A stretch of DNA of 64,000 bases from an uncultured Prevotellaceae bacterium (GTDB taxonomy: Bacteria; Bacteroidota; Bacteroidia; Bacteroidales; Bacteroidaceae): positions 43,628 through 107,627 of the forward strand of contig ONFE01000007.1 of assembly GCA_900316985.1 (NCBI GenBank), in the 5' to 3' direction. The position numbers were made by a program, and so were the translations under genes. Position 1 is the first letter of the stretch. The number at the start of each line of letters is the position of its first letter. The notes beneath the pieces are model-generated. The model was not told where the DNA came from. It saw only the letters and a list, made by a program, of their open reading frames with translations, and made no database searches. Positions 17,216 to 25,885 of this stretch are shown here, one piece after another.

Positions 17216-18274
17216 CTACTCATAATGACGCACACGGACATCCATGCCTTCTTTCTGAAGTTGCTCCGCAGTGGCGCGGAGGTCAGTCTGACTGTAATGA
17301 TAGGGGAAGAGTACGTGAGGCTTGATGACACGGGCAGCACGTTGCAACTGGTCTGTGGTCATTGTGTAGGGCTGGTTGCAGGGCAGGAAGGCAACGTCAA
17401 TGTCCTTTATAGATGCCATTTCGGGAATATCCTCCGTATCACCGGCAATGTAGATACGCAGTCCGTCAATGGTCAGAATGTATCCATTGTCGCGTCCTTT
17501 AGGATGAAACTGCTGATGCCCTTCGGTCGTGTTGTAGGCCGGAACGGCTTCCACCAGAATATCACCCACCTGCATTTGGTCACCGTTTTTCATCACCTTG
17601 CCATAACCAATCATTTCCGCGCAACGCGCATTGGTGATGAATTGGGTTTTGTCATTAGTGAGTGTGGCTATGGCTTCCTTGTTGAAGTGGTCGCCGTGTT
17701 CGTGGGTTACGAAGATGTAGTCAGCCTTCGGCATCGAGGCGTAATCAGTAGTACGGTTGCCAAGTTTGCCGACCGGATCAATCTCAATTTCCTTTCCATC
17801 ATAAACAATGCGGATGCTGGCATGCATCAGGGCATAGAACTTGACGGTCTTGCCGCTCTTGGTGAGGAAAGTGTCAATCTCCGTATTGTCGGTAGTCACT
17901 TCCTTTCCTGCTTTCTGCCAGGCGAGGATGCCTCCATCAAGATTCGTCACTTGGAAACCGTTTTGAACAAGGATATTAGCGGCGGTTACAGAGCGACGTC
18001 CACTGCGGCAATAGACGGCTATACGACGGCTCTTATCGAGTTGCTTCAAAGCATCTTCCTTGAATGAAGACTGCTTCACGTCGATGTTGATGGCATTAGG
18101 GAGATGCCCTTCGGCGAATTCCTCTGCTGTGCGTACGTCGAGTATCTGAACTCCGGAACTATCGGCAAGTCGGGAAAAATCCTCTACGTTTGCGTTTTGA
18201 AACAACTGCTGGCTACATGCCGTGTTGGCACCCAGTCCTAATAAAACCATCAAAGATGAGAATAACTTTTTCAT
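17216..18274 (-). CDS. Rhodanese / metallo-beta-lactamase-fold fusion, exported
   Basis: A 352-residue two-domain protein. The N-terminal signal (about 1-20, possible lipobox NTAC with Cys20) is followed by a rhodanese domain (about 28-125) with VQILDVRTAEEFAEGHL and the active-site loop YCRSGRRS (Cys89). The second domain (about 140-352) is an MBL-fold hydrolase of the UlaG-like type with THEHGDHF (190-197) and YIAGDTEDIPEM. Such fusions are associated with sulfur or persulfide metabolism in the envelope, but the substrate cannot be assigned here. Confidence 0.88.
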   Translation of the reverse strand: MKKLFSSLMVLLGLGANTACSQQLFQNANVEDFSRLADSSGVQILDVRTAEEFAEGHLPNAINIDVKQSSFKEDALKQLDKSRRIAVYCRSGRRSVTAANILVQNGFQVTNLDGGILAWQKAGKEVTTDNTEIDTFLTKSGKTVKFYALMHASIRIVYDGKEIEIDPVGKLGNRTTDYASMPKADYIFVTHEHGDHFNKEAIATLTNDKTQFITNARCAEMIGYGKVMKNGDQMQVGDILVEAVPAYNTTEGHQQFHPKGRDNGYILTIDGLRIYIAGDTEDIPEMASIKDIDVAFLPCNQPYTMTTDQLQRAARVIKPHVLFPYHYSQTDLRATAEQLQKEGMDVRVRHYE

Positions 18275-18348
18275 AATCTAATTCATATTTTGGGACAAAG
18301 ATAGGAATTTTATGAATGTCTTCCAAATTTTTTATTACTTTTGCAACG

Positions 18349-19095
18349 ATGAAAACAGAACAACGGGTAAGGAAACTGTTTGAGCAGGCGTTGAAGCGCT
18401 ATTCGCTGATTGCGGATGGCGACCGCGTGCTGGTGGGCCTTTCAGGTGGCAAGGACTCCATGTCGCTGCTTGAGTTGCTGGCTAAGCGTTCACGCGTCTT
18501 CAAACCCCGTTTTGAAGTGGAGGCTGCTTTTGTCAGAATGCGTAATATTCCTTACAAGAATGATGAGGCGTATCTGCGGAGTTTTGCGGAATCACTTGGA
18601 GTAAGACTGCATATCTTTGAAACGGAATTTGATGAGACAACCGACGAACGCCATACGCATTGTTTCCTTTGCTCCTGGAATCGCAGGAAAATGCTTTTCA
18701 AGGCGGCTCAGGACTTGGGATGCAATAAGATTGCCTTGGGGCATCATCGCGATGACTTGATGGAGACGGCCTTGATGAACCTGACGTTTGAAGGCAAGTT
18801 TCATACGATGCCGCCCCGTCTGCAGATGGAGAAGTTTCCCGTTGAGATCATTCGTCCGCTTTGCCTGATGAGGGAATCTGATTTGCAAGCCTTGGCTGAT
18901 CTTCGCGGCTATCACCAGCAGGCTGTGAGGTGTCCTTATGAGGATGCTTCCCACCGTGCAGATATGAAGGAGATGATTGCGCACTTTGAGGCCATGAACC
19001 CTGAATTTGCCTATACCTTTTTTACGGCCATAGAGAGGACTTTCCCAGAACAGCGTGACCTTAAAGATTTTCTTAAAAAGAACAAAGAAGTTTAA
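18349..19095 (+). CDS. TtcA/TilS-superfamily tRNA-modifying ATPase (2-thiocytidine-type)
   Basis: A 248-residue PP-loop protein. SGGKDS (32-37) binds ATP. CFLC (Cys106, Cys109) and Cys196 match the three-Cys iron-sulfur arrangement of TtcA, and GHHRDD (132-137) is also typical. It is expected to thiolate cytidine in tRNA. The start is ATG 18349, which follows a TACTTTTG box (18336-18343) by 5 bp, so the mRNA may be leaderless. A longer in-frame start at 18316 would overlap this box. Confidence 0.82.
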   Translation: MKTEQRVRKLFEQALKRYSLIADGDRVLVGLSGGKDSMSLLELLAKRSRVFKPRFEVEAAFVRMRNIPYKNDEAYLRSFAESLGVRLHIFETEFDETTDERHTHCFLCSWNRRKMLFKAAQDLGCNKIALGHHRDDLMETALMNLTFEGKFHTMPPRLQMEKFPVEIIRPLCLMRESDLQALADLRGYHQQAVRCPYEDASHRADMKEMIAHFEAMNPEFAYTFFTAIERTFPEQRDLKDFLKKNKEV

Positions 19096-19099
19096 GAAA

Positions 19100-19131
19100 T
19101 TTGGCAGGAGCGTATGAATGTATTACTTTTG
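19100..19131 (+). promoter_or_regulatory. Promoter abutting the start codon at 19138
   Basis: TTTG 19100-19103, a 20 bp spacer, TACTTTTG 19124-19131. ATG follows after 6 bp. Confidence 0.72.
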
Positions 19132-19137
19132 CTCCCG

Positions 19138-19842
19138 ATGAGACGCATCATGACCATAGCAATGACTGCCTTGATGGCCATAACAGCCAGTGCGCAGGAA
19201 GGAGCCCCCTCCTTACCTCCCCCTGTAGGGGAGGCTTTCGGGGTCGCGGGTTACAAGGAGGCGTTGCCGCTTGACACGCTATATCTGCCAACGTTAAACC
19301 GTTACGGACAGATGCCCATCAATATGTATCCCTATAGTTTATGGGGTGGCTACCATAATTGGAACCTCCATCAAGGGCTCAATATGAACCTTGATGCATC
19401 TGTGTTCGGTTCGTGGGGTGGCAGCAAGTATCTTGGTACGGGTTTCTCACAGGATGTGTCTCTGATGTACGCTGTTCCTTTGAGTAAGAAAATGTCATTG
19501 GCGATAGGCGGCTATTTCAGCAATACGCTCTTTGCACATGACACTTTCCGTGATGCGGGCATCAGTGCAGTCTTAGGCTATCGGTTCAATGAGCATTGGG
19601 AGGCATACGTCTATGGTCAGAAATCGTTGGTGAAAAACTATTTCCCGATGCCGCTTTATGGGATGGGATATGTGGGCGACCGCATAGGGGCGGCTGTTAA
19701 ATATAATGTGAATCCGACGATGAGTTTCGAGGTGAATGTGGAATGGATGGAAACGCCTGCCTATCCAGGACATATTTATATGATGAGGCCCAACCGTATG
19801 GAGCCTACCACCCACGGAGCGCCACCGCCTCCTACACCATAA
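19138..19842 (+). CDS. Exported protein of unknown function with a repeat-encoded segment
   Basis: A 234-residue protein with signal peptide MRRIMTIAMTALMAITASAQ. Immediately after the cleavage site, GAPSLPPPVGEAFG is encoded by a GC-rich palindromic repeat (19201-19242). The rest is rich in Gly and aromatic residues (NMYPYSLWGGYHNWNLHQG, KMSLAIGGYFSNTLFAH, MYAVPLSKK) in a pattern compatible with an outer-membrane beta-barrel. The C-terminus is Pro-rich. The start at 19138 is chosen over 19114 because the upstream start overlaps the promoter. It is convergent with the AsmA-like gene, with only 3 bp between. Confidence 0.6.
   Translation: MRRIMTIAMTALMAITASAQEGAPSLPPPVGEAFGVAGYKEALPLDTLYLPTLNRYGQMPINMYPYSLWGGYHNWNLHQGLNMNLDASVFGSWGGSKYLGTGFSQDVSLMYAVPLSKKMSLAIGGYFSNTLFAHDTFRDAGISAVLGYRFNEHWEAYVYGQKSLVKNYFPMPLYGMGYVGDRIGAAVKYNVNPTMSFEVNVEWMETPAYPGHIYMMRPNRMEPTTHGAPPPPTP
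19201..19242. repeat. GC-rich palindromic repeat inside the coding region at 19138-19842
   Basis: CCTCCCCC and GGGGAGG arms around CTGTA, flanked by GGAGCCCCCTCC and CTTTCGGGG. It is read in frame directly after the signal peptide. It is closely similar to intergenic copies at 45297-45331 and 46746-46780. Confidence 0.65.
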
Positions 19843-19845
19843 GTT

Positions 19846-22194
19846 CTATTTTTGGAACAGAATCGGAATCTCATATCTATTTAGATATACGTAACTGATA
19901 GGAGTGTTGATTTCCTGAATTTGTTTATCTAGTTGCCGGCGCTGAATTTCATAGGTCTTTTGCCGCTTGTGGAAACGGATGCCGGGGCGGAAACGTAATC
20001 TCTTCTCTGTACTAGTTCGCACAAAGGCAAACTTTCCAATCCAGTCGATATACTTGGCGTTTAGTTCAAAACGGCCATTGGCAACAGCTCCATCAGAACT
20101 GAGGTTGGCGTGCAGGTTCTTGAAGTGTAAGAATCGGTAGTGGGCATCAATGACATCCACCTTGGCCACACCGATAGGCAGTTTTCCATTTCGCATGGTT
20201 CGCATAGCAGCCGTTCGCACCTTGGCATAATCAACCTGGAAATCACCCTTGCAAGCCATATAGTTTACGGTTTTCACATCGAAGGCTTTTCCAAACTTAA
20301 TGGAATCAGTAATGAAATTACCTGTAATGTTTTTCTTCTTCTCGTCAAGGGTGAAATCAAAATCAATAGGGCCGACAGCTGAACTGAGTCTTCCATGGAA
20401 TTCCTCCTTTTTCCAAAGTATGCGGAAATGGCCTTTGTAACCGATATCACCAAGTGCATCCACCTGTTCCATCATCAGTTTTTTCACGGGGAATTGGTTG
20501 ATGACTTTCATCTTGGAGTTTCCGAGGGCATACATACTGTCGACATCGAATCTGACAATCATACCGTATTTGTCTTTCATATCCACGATCTTACCCGTGG
20601 CCCATATTTTCAGTTGTTCATCCAGGGTGTTTACCGTGACGTTTTCAAAAGCCATGTCATCGCTAGTACCGCTAACCCGCGTGCTGATTTCCAGTGGGAG
20701 CGTAAAGTTTTTCAGGATAGGGGCAAAGGTATGTGAGATGTCCTGAAGCAATACTTCGCCCTCCACTTTGCCTGTTTCAAAATGGAAGGGGATACCTTTC
20801 TGCTTGTCGGCAAACTGGAAATGTGCTACATGGCTTTTCAATTCTGAGTTTGGCAGGCGTAATCGGATATTCCTAATATCTGCCATGTCTTTCCTGATAT
20901 CGGCATCTAAAAGCAGATAAACGACATTGATGCCTGCTGCTTTGTCCTTGATGCTGCATCTGGTCAGGGCTGCTTTTACCCCTTCTTTTCCTATCTCTTT
21001 GATTTTGATAGTCATATCGGAGTGCAGATCAAGATGGTTTATATCAAAGAAACCACGTTTGGGCTTTCCGATATTCTTGCGGGGTCGATGGTTGTCTGTG
21101 ACGTAGCGTAAGCCACTGATGGTTAGTAGCTTGTCTGCATCCTGCTGCTTCATATTGAGGCTGTTGATACTGAACAGATTGTCCACCATCCCCTTCTTGG
21201 TAAAGGAATTCCATTTCACCAACAGGTCGTAGGCTTTTCCTGTAAGGTCTTTGTTCAATATGAGTTTGTGAAGCGAACAGTCAGTATGAATGCCAGTTGC
21301 CCGGTTGTGCAATTGGGCTTTCAGCTTGTTCACCTCAATCACGTTATCGTTTTTTTCAGTCTTCAGGTCCATTGAGAAATTGGCATCCATCTCTCCCCAT
21401 GTAAGATGACCCTGAATCCCATCAAGTGCTGCTTTTTTCTTGTTGCTTTTAGCGGATAGCCTGGAGATGTCGATGTTCAGTCCCGATTCTTTGTCAAAGG
21501 CATCTAGTTGGGTGACTAAGATGTCAAGCGTATCTTTGCTGTAATGGTTGAGTAGCATTTTTAAGTTCCCTGTGATGTTGAGGTGTCCTGCATCGGGGGC
21601 GGGCATTTTGCCTTTAATGGCTTTCCGTGGCTGGTGGTTGTTGTTTGCAAATTTGAAGCCTTTTACGGTTACTTGTTTTTGGCTGCTGAGATTCTTGATG
21701 TTGAGGTCGGCTATACTGAAGTGGTTGTCCGTCTTTCCTTTAGCATCCCGTGTACTCCAGTTGGTAGATAGTTGGCTTATTCTTGTGCGCTCTTTATTGG
21801 ATAGCGCCTTCAGTCGGAGGTTTTGAACGTTCAATCCGGAAATCCGGTCATAGGCTTGTCCTTCGGTTACGGTTAATACGATGTCTTCTTGCGTGTTTTT
21901 GTTGAGTACGGCTTGCAGGTGCGCGGTCATGTCAAGATGCCGTAAGCTGGGATATCCCTTCAGGAGTTTCTTTTCTTTACCATGCTGAAGCTTTACCGTA
22001 GCATAGTGAAGGCCGCCAAGATCCAGCTTATAGCTGTTGCCTTGGCCAAGTACATGCACTTTTTCAATTTCTGCCTGATAGTGGGATTTGTAACCCTTGG
22101 CATTGGTCACATGCCATTCCGCCTGCAGGTCTTCAATGGTTCCCTGTTCGTCTTTTTGGTATTGAGCCTTGCTCAGTTGCAGGCTACCGTTTAC
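19846..22194 (-). CDS. AsmA-like large protein, C-terminal part (frameshifted from 22184-23506)
   Basis: About 780 residues in a frame that continues the protein encoded upstream. A GTG at 22110 is the first usable start, but the frame is open to 22194, where one extra G in GGG (plus-strand 22194-22196) separates it from the N-terminal part. It contains repeated blocks such as NNNHQPRKAI, TDNHRPRKNI, DNHFSIADLNIKNL and DNLFSINSLNMK, the internal repetition of AsmA/TamB-like envelope proteins. The C-terminal region (ALGDIGYKGHF, VDYAKVRTAAMRTMRNGKL) is AsmA-C-like. Combined length without the shift would be about 1219 residues. Confidence 0.65.
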   Translation of the reverse strand, partial: VNGSLQLSKAQYQKDEQGTIEDLQAEWHVTNAKGYKSHYQAEIEKVHVLGQGNSYKLDLGGLHYATVKLQHGKEKKLLKGYPSLRHLDMTAHLQAVLNKNTQEDIVLTVTEGQAYDRISGLNVQNLRLKALSNKERTRISQLSTNWSTRDAKGKTDNHFSIADLNIKNLSSQKQVTVKGFKFANNNHQPRKAIKGKMPAPDAGHLNITGNLKMLLNHYSKDTLDILVTQLDAFDKESGLNIDISRLSAKSNKKKAALDGIQGHLTWGEMDANFSMDLKTEKNDNVIEVNKLKAQLHNRATGIHTDCSLHKLILNKDLTGKAYDLLVKWNSFTKKGMVDNLFSINSLNMKQQDADKLLTISGLRYVTDNHRPRKNIGKPKRGFFDINHLDLHSDMTIKIKEIGKEGVKAALTRCSIKDKAAGINVVYLLLDADIRKDMADIRNIRLRLPNSELKSHVAHFQFADKQKGIPFHFETGKVEGEVLLQDISHTFAPILKNFTLPLEISTRVSGTSDDMAFENVTVNTLDEQLKIWATGKIVDMKDKYGMIVRFDVDSMYALGNSKMKVINQFPVKKLMMEQVDALGDIGYKGHFRILWKKEEFHGRLSSAVGPIDFDFTLDEKKKNITGNFITDSIKFGKAFDVKTVNYMACKGDFQVDYAKVRTAAMRTMRNGKLPIGVAKVDVIDAHYRFLHFKNLHANLSSDGAVANGRFELNAKYIDWIGKFAFVRTSTEKRLRFRPGIRFHKRQKTYEIQRRQLDKQIQEINTPISYVYLNRYEIPILFQK

Positions 22195-23506
22195 CCATCT
22201 TCAATCCGTCGAGCTGTGTGGAATTGGTGGTGTGCCTGACTGTCATTTGCATATCGTTGATGCGCATGCCAGAGAACCGTTCTGTCAACTTGCATCGGGT
22301 CATAGTGGCTTCTGAAGTTCCGGGTGCAGGTCGTTTCAGGGCTATCTGCATATCACCCTCAACTCGGAGGTTTCCTAAATCAGGGATACCTGTCTTGTTC
22401 TGGCGGGGCGTGTGGGTTTTGCGTCCATAGCTGACTCTTTGCATGGTTAGTAGCATCCCGTCATCGAAAGGGTTTACGTGGATGTCTTCAATGATGGCCT
22501 GATGGCTGGCTTCACCTTTTCTTTTCTTTGTTGTCCATTCGGCTTTCAGGTCGTGGCCGTCTATACTCTTTCCTTTTTCAAGATGGGTATCCCTCAGGCT
22601 AATCACGCCTTGTTCGAAGCCTTTGTTACCTTCTATGCGGAACGAAAGGTTTTTGATGTCTGTCGATTTTTTGTTGCCTTGCGCCGTGAGTCTCATCTCA
22701 CTTAACTTATAACCGCTGTTGAGTTCCGTTATCTGTAATTTCGTAATCGTGGCGTTCAAAGAGTCGATGTCGAGATAGTTGAAATCCATTTCCATGCTCG
22801 CCTCTGCCTTGATGCGGTCTGTCGTGTAATGGATGCCACTAATGTTTAATTGACGTTTGGTAAAGATGATGTCAGAAAAACCTATGCTGTCAATTCTAAG
22901 CAGATGGGTGCGTTGTCCCTTAGGGGTCGTTTCCACAACAGTGGTATTTAACCGTTCCAGCCATCCGTTCCGGCCTTTGCGATAGTACAACCTTTTCAGG
23001 GAGAAATGGTTGTCGTTGTAGGTGATGCTATTGTTTTCAACGAATAGTTTCTGGATGTTAAGCACCAGTTTTTTCCCTTTGTGGGGACGATCTTTCTTAA
23101 AGGCATCAATCACGAACTGATAGTTGGCAGGCTCCTTTGTGGAAGGTTTGTAAAAATGTGCATGAAGTCCGCTAATGTTCGCATCGTTGATTCTGATCTC
23201 GTTGAAAAGCAGGGGCCACAGCCTTGTCTGTACGCCAAGCTGGTTTATCTGAAGCATCTTGCGTTTCTGACGGTCCTCAATTTCAACACCTTGCAAAGTA
23301 ATCTGAGCGTGCTTGAAATCAATATCTGCATCGTTCACACTCACTTTTGTCTTTAACTTGTCAGTAAGTAATATGGTGACCTGTTTGACCACCTGCTGCC
23401 TGAATGCCTTGCTGTTTAGCGTGATGATGGCAACGATTATCAGGACAGCAAGGATAAAGCCAATGCCGCCGCCGAAGATTAATATGTAGCGTTTCCATCT
23501 CTTCAT
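22184..23506 (-). CDS. AsmA-like large protein, N-terminal part (frameshifted)
   Basis: 440 residues. The N-terminal membrane anchor MKRWKRYILIFGGGIGFILA is followed by NSKAFRQQVVKQVTILLTDK and an amphipathic beta-rich region, as in AsmA/TamB-family proteins that span the periplasm. It ends prematurely (LKMGKR then TAG at 22186-22184). Removing one G restores reading into VNGSLQLSKAQYQ and the downstream frame. A TACCTTTG box lies on the minus strand at 23531-23524. The lesion could be real or a sequencing error. Confidence 0.68.
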   Translation of the reverse strand: MKRWKRYILIFGGGIGFILAVLIIVAIITLNSKAFRQQVVKQVTILLTDKLKTKVSVNDADIDFKHAQITLQGVEIEDRQKRKMLQINQLGVQTRLWPLLFNEIRINDANISGLHAHFYKPSTKEPANYQFVIDAFKKDRPHKGKKLVLNIQKLFVENNSITYNDNHFSLKRLYYRKGRNGWLERLNTTVVETTPKGQRTHLLRIDSIGFSDIIFTKRQLNISGIHYTTDRIKAEASMEMDFNYLDIDSLNATITKLQITELNSGYKLSEMRLTAQGNKKSTDIKNLSFRIEGNKGFEQGVISLRDTHLEKGKSIDGHDLKAEWTTKKRKGEASHQAIIEDIHVNPFDDGMLLTMQRVSYGRKTHTPRQNKTGIPDLGNLRVEGDMQIALKRPAPGTSEATMTRCKLTERFSGMRINDMQMTVRHTTNSTQLDGLKMGKR

Positions 23507-23693
23507 ATGTGAAGTATGCTATGCAAAGGTATTAAAAAAATAATGAAAAGTTCGTTTTCCACTCATAATGTTTTATAAAAGTTGTCCCATAAGGCAGATT
23601 CTGGGTATTTTGCTTTTGTCATTTCAGGAAAATATATTAATTTAGCACCCACTTAAAGAGATGAGACAAATCAAAATTGTAATTTGAAATTCT

Positions 23694-24533
23694 ATGGCCA
23701 GAAAGATTATCATTACGGTGGCACCTGTCTGCCACGTAGGAAAAGAAATACCGGCAGGGAGTAAGAATCCGCTGACGCCGGAGGAAATCACTGAAGATGT
23801 CATCAATTGCTATAAGGCAGGAGCCTGCGAGGTGCATCTGCATACGCGTGACCTGAATGGCAACCCCACATTTGAACTGGATGTCTTCAGCGACACCATC
23901 CGCCGCATCCGCGAACAGTCGGACATGATTATCCAGAGTTCCACGGGTGGACTTTCCTCTCTTTCGTTGGAACAGCGTTGCGTCTGTCTGAATGTGCCCG
24001 AGGTGGAAGTGGCTTCCCTTAATCTGGGCTCGGTGAATTTCGGTGAGACGGTCTACGTGAACACCATGCCAGAACTGCGCTACTGGGCTAAACGGTTGGA
24101 TGAGACCAACACCATTCCCGAGATGGAGTTCTTCGATCTGAGTCATGTGGAGACGGCAACACGTTTGGCCGACGAGGGTGTACTCCATCGTCCGTTGCAT
24201 TATAATTTCTGCTTAGGTCCCGGTGGTTCCAGCAATCTGGCTGCTACAGGCCGTAACCTGGCTTTCCTTACGCAGGCAATGGAGCCCGGCAGCAGTTGGG
24301 GTATCACCCACGACTCCATGAAGGATTTCTCGTTCCTGGCTTGTGCCATCGGCATGGGCGCCTCCGTGGTTCGCGTCGGATTCGAGGATAGTTTCTATTA
24401 TGCTCCCGGCAAACTTGCCAAGACCAATGCCGAGTTAGTGGAGCGGTTGGTGGAACTGATTCGTATGCTGGGCTGCGAACCTGCCACGCCCGAAGAAGCC
24501 CGCCAGATGCAAGGCATTCCATCGTTAAAGTGA
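23694..24533 (+). CDS. Beta-keto acid cleavage enzyme (BKACE, DUF849)
   Basis: A 279-residue TIM-barrel enzyme. MARKIIITVAPVCHVGKEIP, the zinc motif HLHTRD (His48, His50) and IIQSSTGG are characteristic of BKACE, which condense a beta-keto acid with acetyl-CoA and release acetoacetate. SWGITHDSMKDFS and MGASVVRVGFEDSFYY are also conserved. The next gene, a four-carbon acid-sugar kinase, starts 43 bp downstream across an 81 bp repeat (24525-24605) that includes this stop codon. The substrate is unknown. Confidence 0.9.
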   Translation: MARKIIITVAPVCHVGKEIPAGSKNPLTPEEITEDVINCYKAGACEVHLHTRDLNGNPTFELDVFSDTIRRIREQSDMIIQSSTGGLSSLSLEQRCVCLNVPEVEVASLNLGSVNFGETVYVNTMPELRYWAKRLDETNTIPEMEFFDLSHVETATRLADEGVLHRPLHYNFCLGPGGSSNLAATGRNLAFLTQAMEPGSSWGITHDSMKDFSFLACAIGMGASVVRVGFEDSFYYAPGKLAKTNAELVERLVELIRMLGCEPATPEEARQMQGIPSLK

Positions 24534-24605
24534 AGAGTGAAGCAATCGTTTTCTACAGAAAACGCTTTCAAAATTAATGAATGAAAGAATGAAGAGTGAA
24601 GAATC
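24525..24605 (+). repeat. 81 bp repeat, copy 1 (inverted relative to 33133-33213), carrying a start codon and operator-like palindromes
   Basis: 79 of 81 bases match the complement of 33133-33213. The repeat runs from the last codon of the BKACE gene into codon 10 of the kinase gene and encodes MNERMKSEES. It contains an 18 bp near-perfect palindrome CGTTTTCTACAGAAAACG (24547-24564) and an overlapping LacI-operator-like GAAAACGCTTTC (24558-24569). Confidence 0.85.
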
Positions 24606-25806
24606 TTTTCGCCTCGTCATCCTCGACGATGACCCCACTGGTATACAGACCGTGCATGGTTGTCTGCTGATTACGCAATGGGATGAGGCAACCGTGCGGA
24701 TGGCTTTGCAGCACGAGCAGCCTTTCTTTTATATGCTCACCAATACGCGGGCGATGACTCGCGAAGAGGCTGCTAGGGTGGTGCGCTCGACCATGGAAAC
24801 GGTATTGGAAGTAAACCGCGAATTCGGTTATCGGTTGATATTCATCAGCAGGAGCGATTCCTGTCTGCGCGGGCATTTCCCATTGGAAACCGATGTGATG
24901 CGCCAGGTGCTTCGGGAGTATGGCGTGGAGGTCTGGCCCCGCGTGCCTTTTTGTCCGGCGCTTATCGAGGCAGGTCGCGTCACCGTCGATGGTGTTCATT
25001 ACATGAAGGATGGCGAACGGCTGATTCCCGTTTCCGAAACGGAGTTTGCGCGCGATAATGTGTTTGCCTACCACACCTCCGTGCTCAGCGATTATATTCG
25101 TGAGAAAGGGGCCGATCCCGCAGAGTATCAGATAGTGAATGCCTCCACCTACGAAGAGCTGTATGCCTTTGCCGACAGCCTTTATCATGACATCAAGGAT
25201 TTCTCGGGAGCTGTGGTTATCCGCAGCAGTTCATCGCTGCCCAAAGCCATGAGCGGCATCGGCGACAAGCCGTTGCTCGACTGGAGTATGCTGAAACATG
25301 ATGGCGTGGGTTGTTTCATCGTGGGTTCCCATGTCCAGAAGACCACCCGCCAGTTGAATGCCCTCCTTTCGGCAGAGGGAGTAGCCGGAATTGAAGTGGA
25401 TGTGGAGCGTGTGCTCCGCGATGGTGAAGCGTTGACGCAGGAAATGCTTTCGGCGATGAAGGATAGGGCAGGAGAGGGGCTTACCCCTGTGGTCTATACC
25501 TCGCGCCGTGAAGTTCGCCTCAATGATGCCGATGAGCGTCAGCATTTAGGTCAGCGCATCTCCGACTTTCTAGTTTCGCTGGTGGCCCGTCTTCCTTTCG
25601 TCCCTTCATATCTGGTGGCCAAGGGCGGCATCACTTCCAATGACATTCTCACCAAGGGACTGGCCCTGAAGTCAGCCGAGGTGTTGGGGCAAATTGTTCC
25701 CAATGTCCCCTGCGTGATGACCGACCATTTCCCCTACATCATCTTCCCTGGCAATGTAGGCTGTGATGATTCTCTTCGCGAAGTTTATGAGAAATTGAGA
25801 AAATGA
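24577..25806 (+). CDS. Four-carbon acid sugar kinase family protein (DUF1537)
   Basis: A 409-residue DUF1537 kinase. VILDDDPTGIQTVHG near the N-terminus, FISRSDSCLRGHFPLETDVM and PFCPALIEAGRVTVDGVHYM are the N-domain motifs. The C-domain has FIVGSHVQKTTRQLNALL and VAKGGITSNDILTKGLALKS, the nucleotide-binding part. Family members phosphorylate threonate, erythronate or 3-oxo-tetronate type substrates. The first ten residues (MNERMKSEES) come from the 81 bp repeat. With the BKACE gene it forms a small acid-catabolic unit. Confidence 0.9.
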   Translation: MNERMKSEESFRLVILDDDPTGIQTVHGCLLITQWDEATVRMALQHEQPFFYMLTNTRAMTREEAARVVRSTMETVLEVNREFGYRLIFISRSDSCLRGHFPLETDVMRQVLREYGVEVWPRVPFCPALIEAGRVTVDGVHYMKDGERLIPVSETEFARDNVFAYHTSVLSDYIREKGADPAEYQIVNASTYEELYAFADSLYHDIKDFSGAVVIRSSSSLPKAMSGIGDKPLLDWSMLKHDGVGCFIVGSHVQKTTRQLNALLSAEGVAGIEVDVERVLRDGEALTQEMLSAMKDRAGEGLTPVVYTSRREVRLNDADERQHLGQRISDFLVSLVARLPFVPSYLVAKGGITSNDILTKGLALKSAEVLGQIVPNVPCVMTDHFPYIIFPGNVGCDDSLREVYEKLRK

Positions 25807-25840
25807 GAAATTGAGAAAATGAGAAATTAATCCACCACTT

Positions 25841-25877
25841 CTCCCTCCCTAAGCAGGGAGGGCCGGGGTGGGTCTCT
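25841..25877. repeat. GC-rich palindromic repeat between convergent genes
   Basis: CTCCCTCCCT-AAGC-AGGGAGGG followed by CCGGGGTGGGTCTC. This is the fullest intergenic form of one subtype and matches the ends of the insertion in the EEP gene (6198-6310). It may act as a bidirectional terminator. Confidence 0.6.
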
Positions 25878-25885
25878 CTTTCTCT

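Noticed and set aside
24574-25188. 204-codon minus-strand frame opposite the acid-sugar kinase gene
   Set aside because: Fully antisense to a gene with strong DUF1537 motifs.
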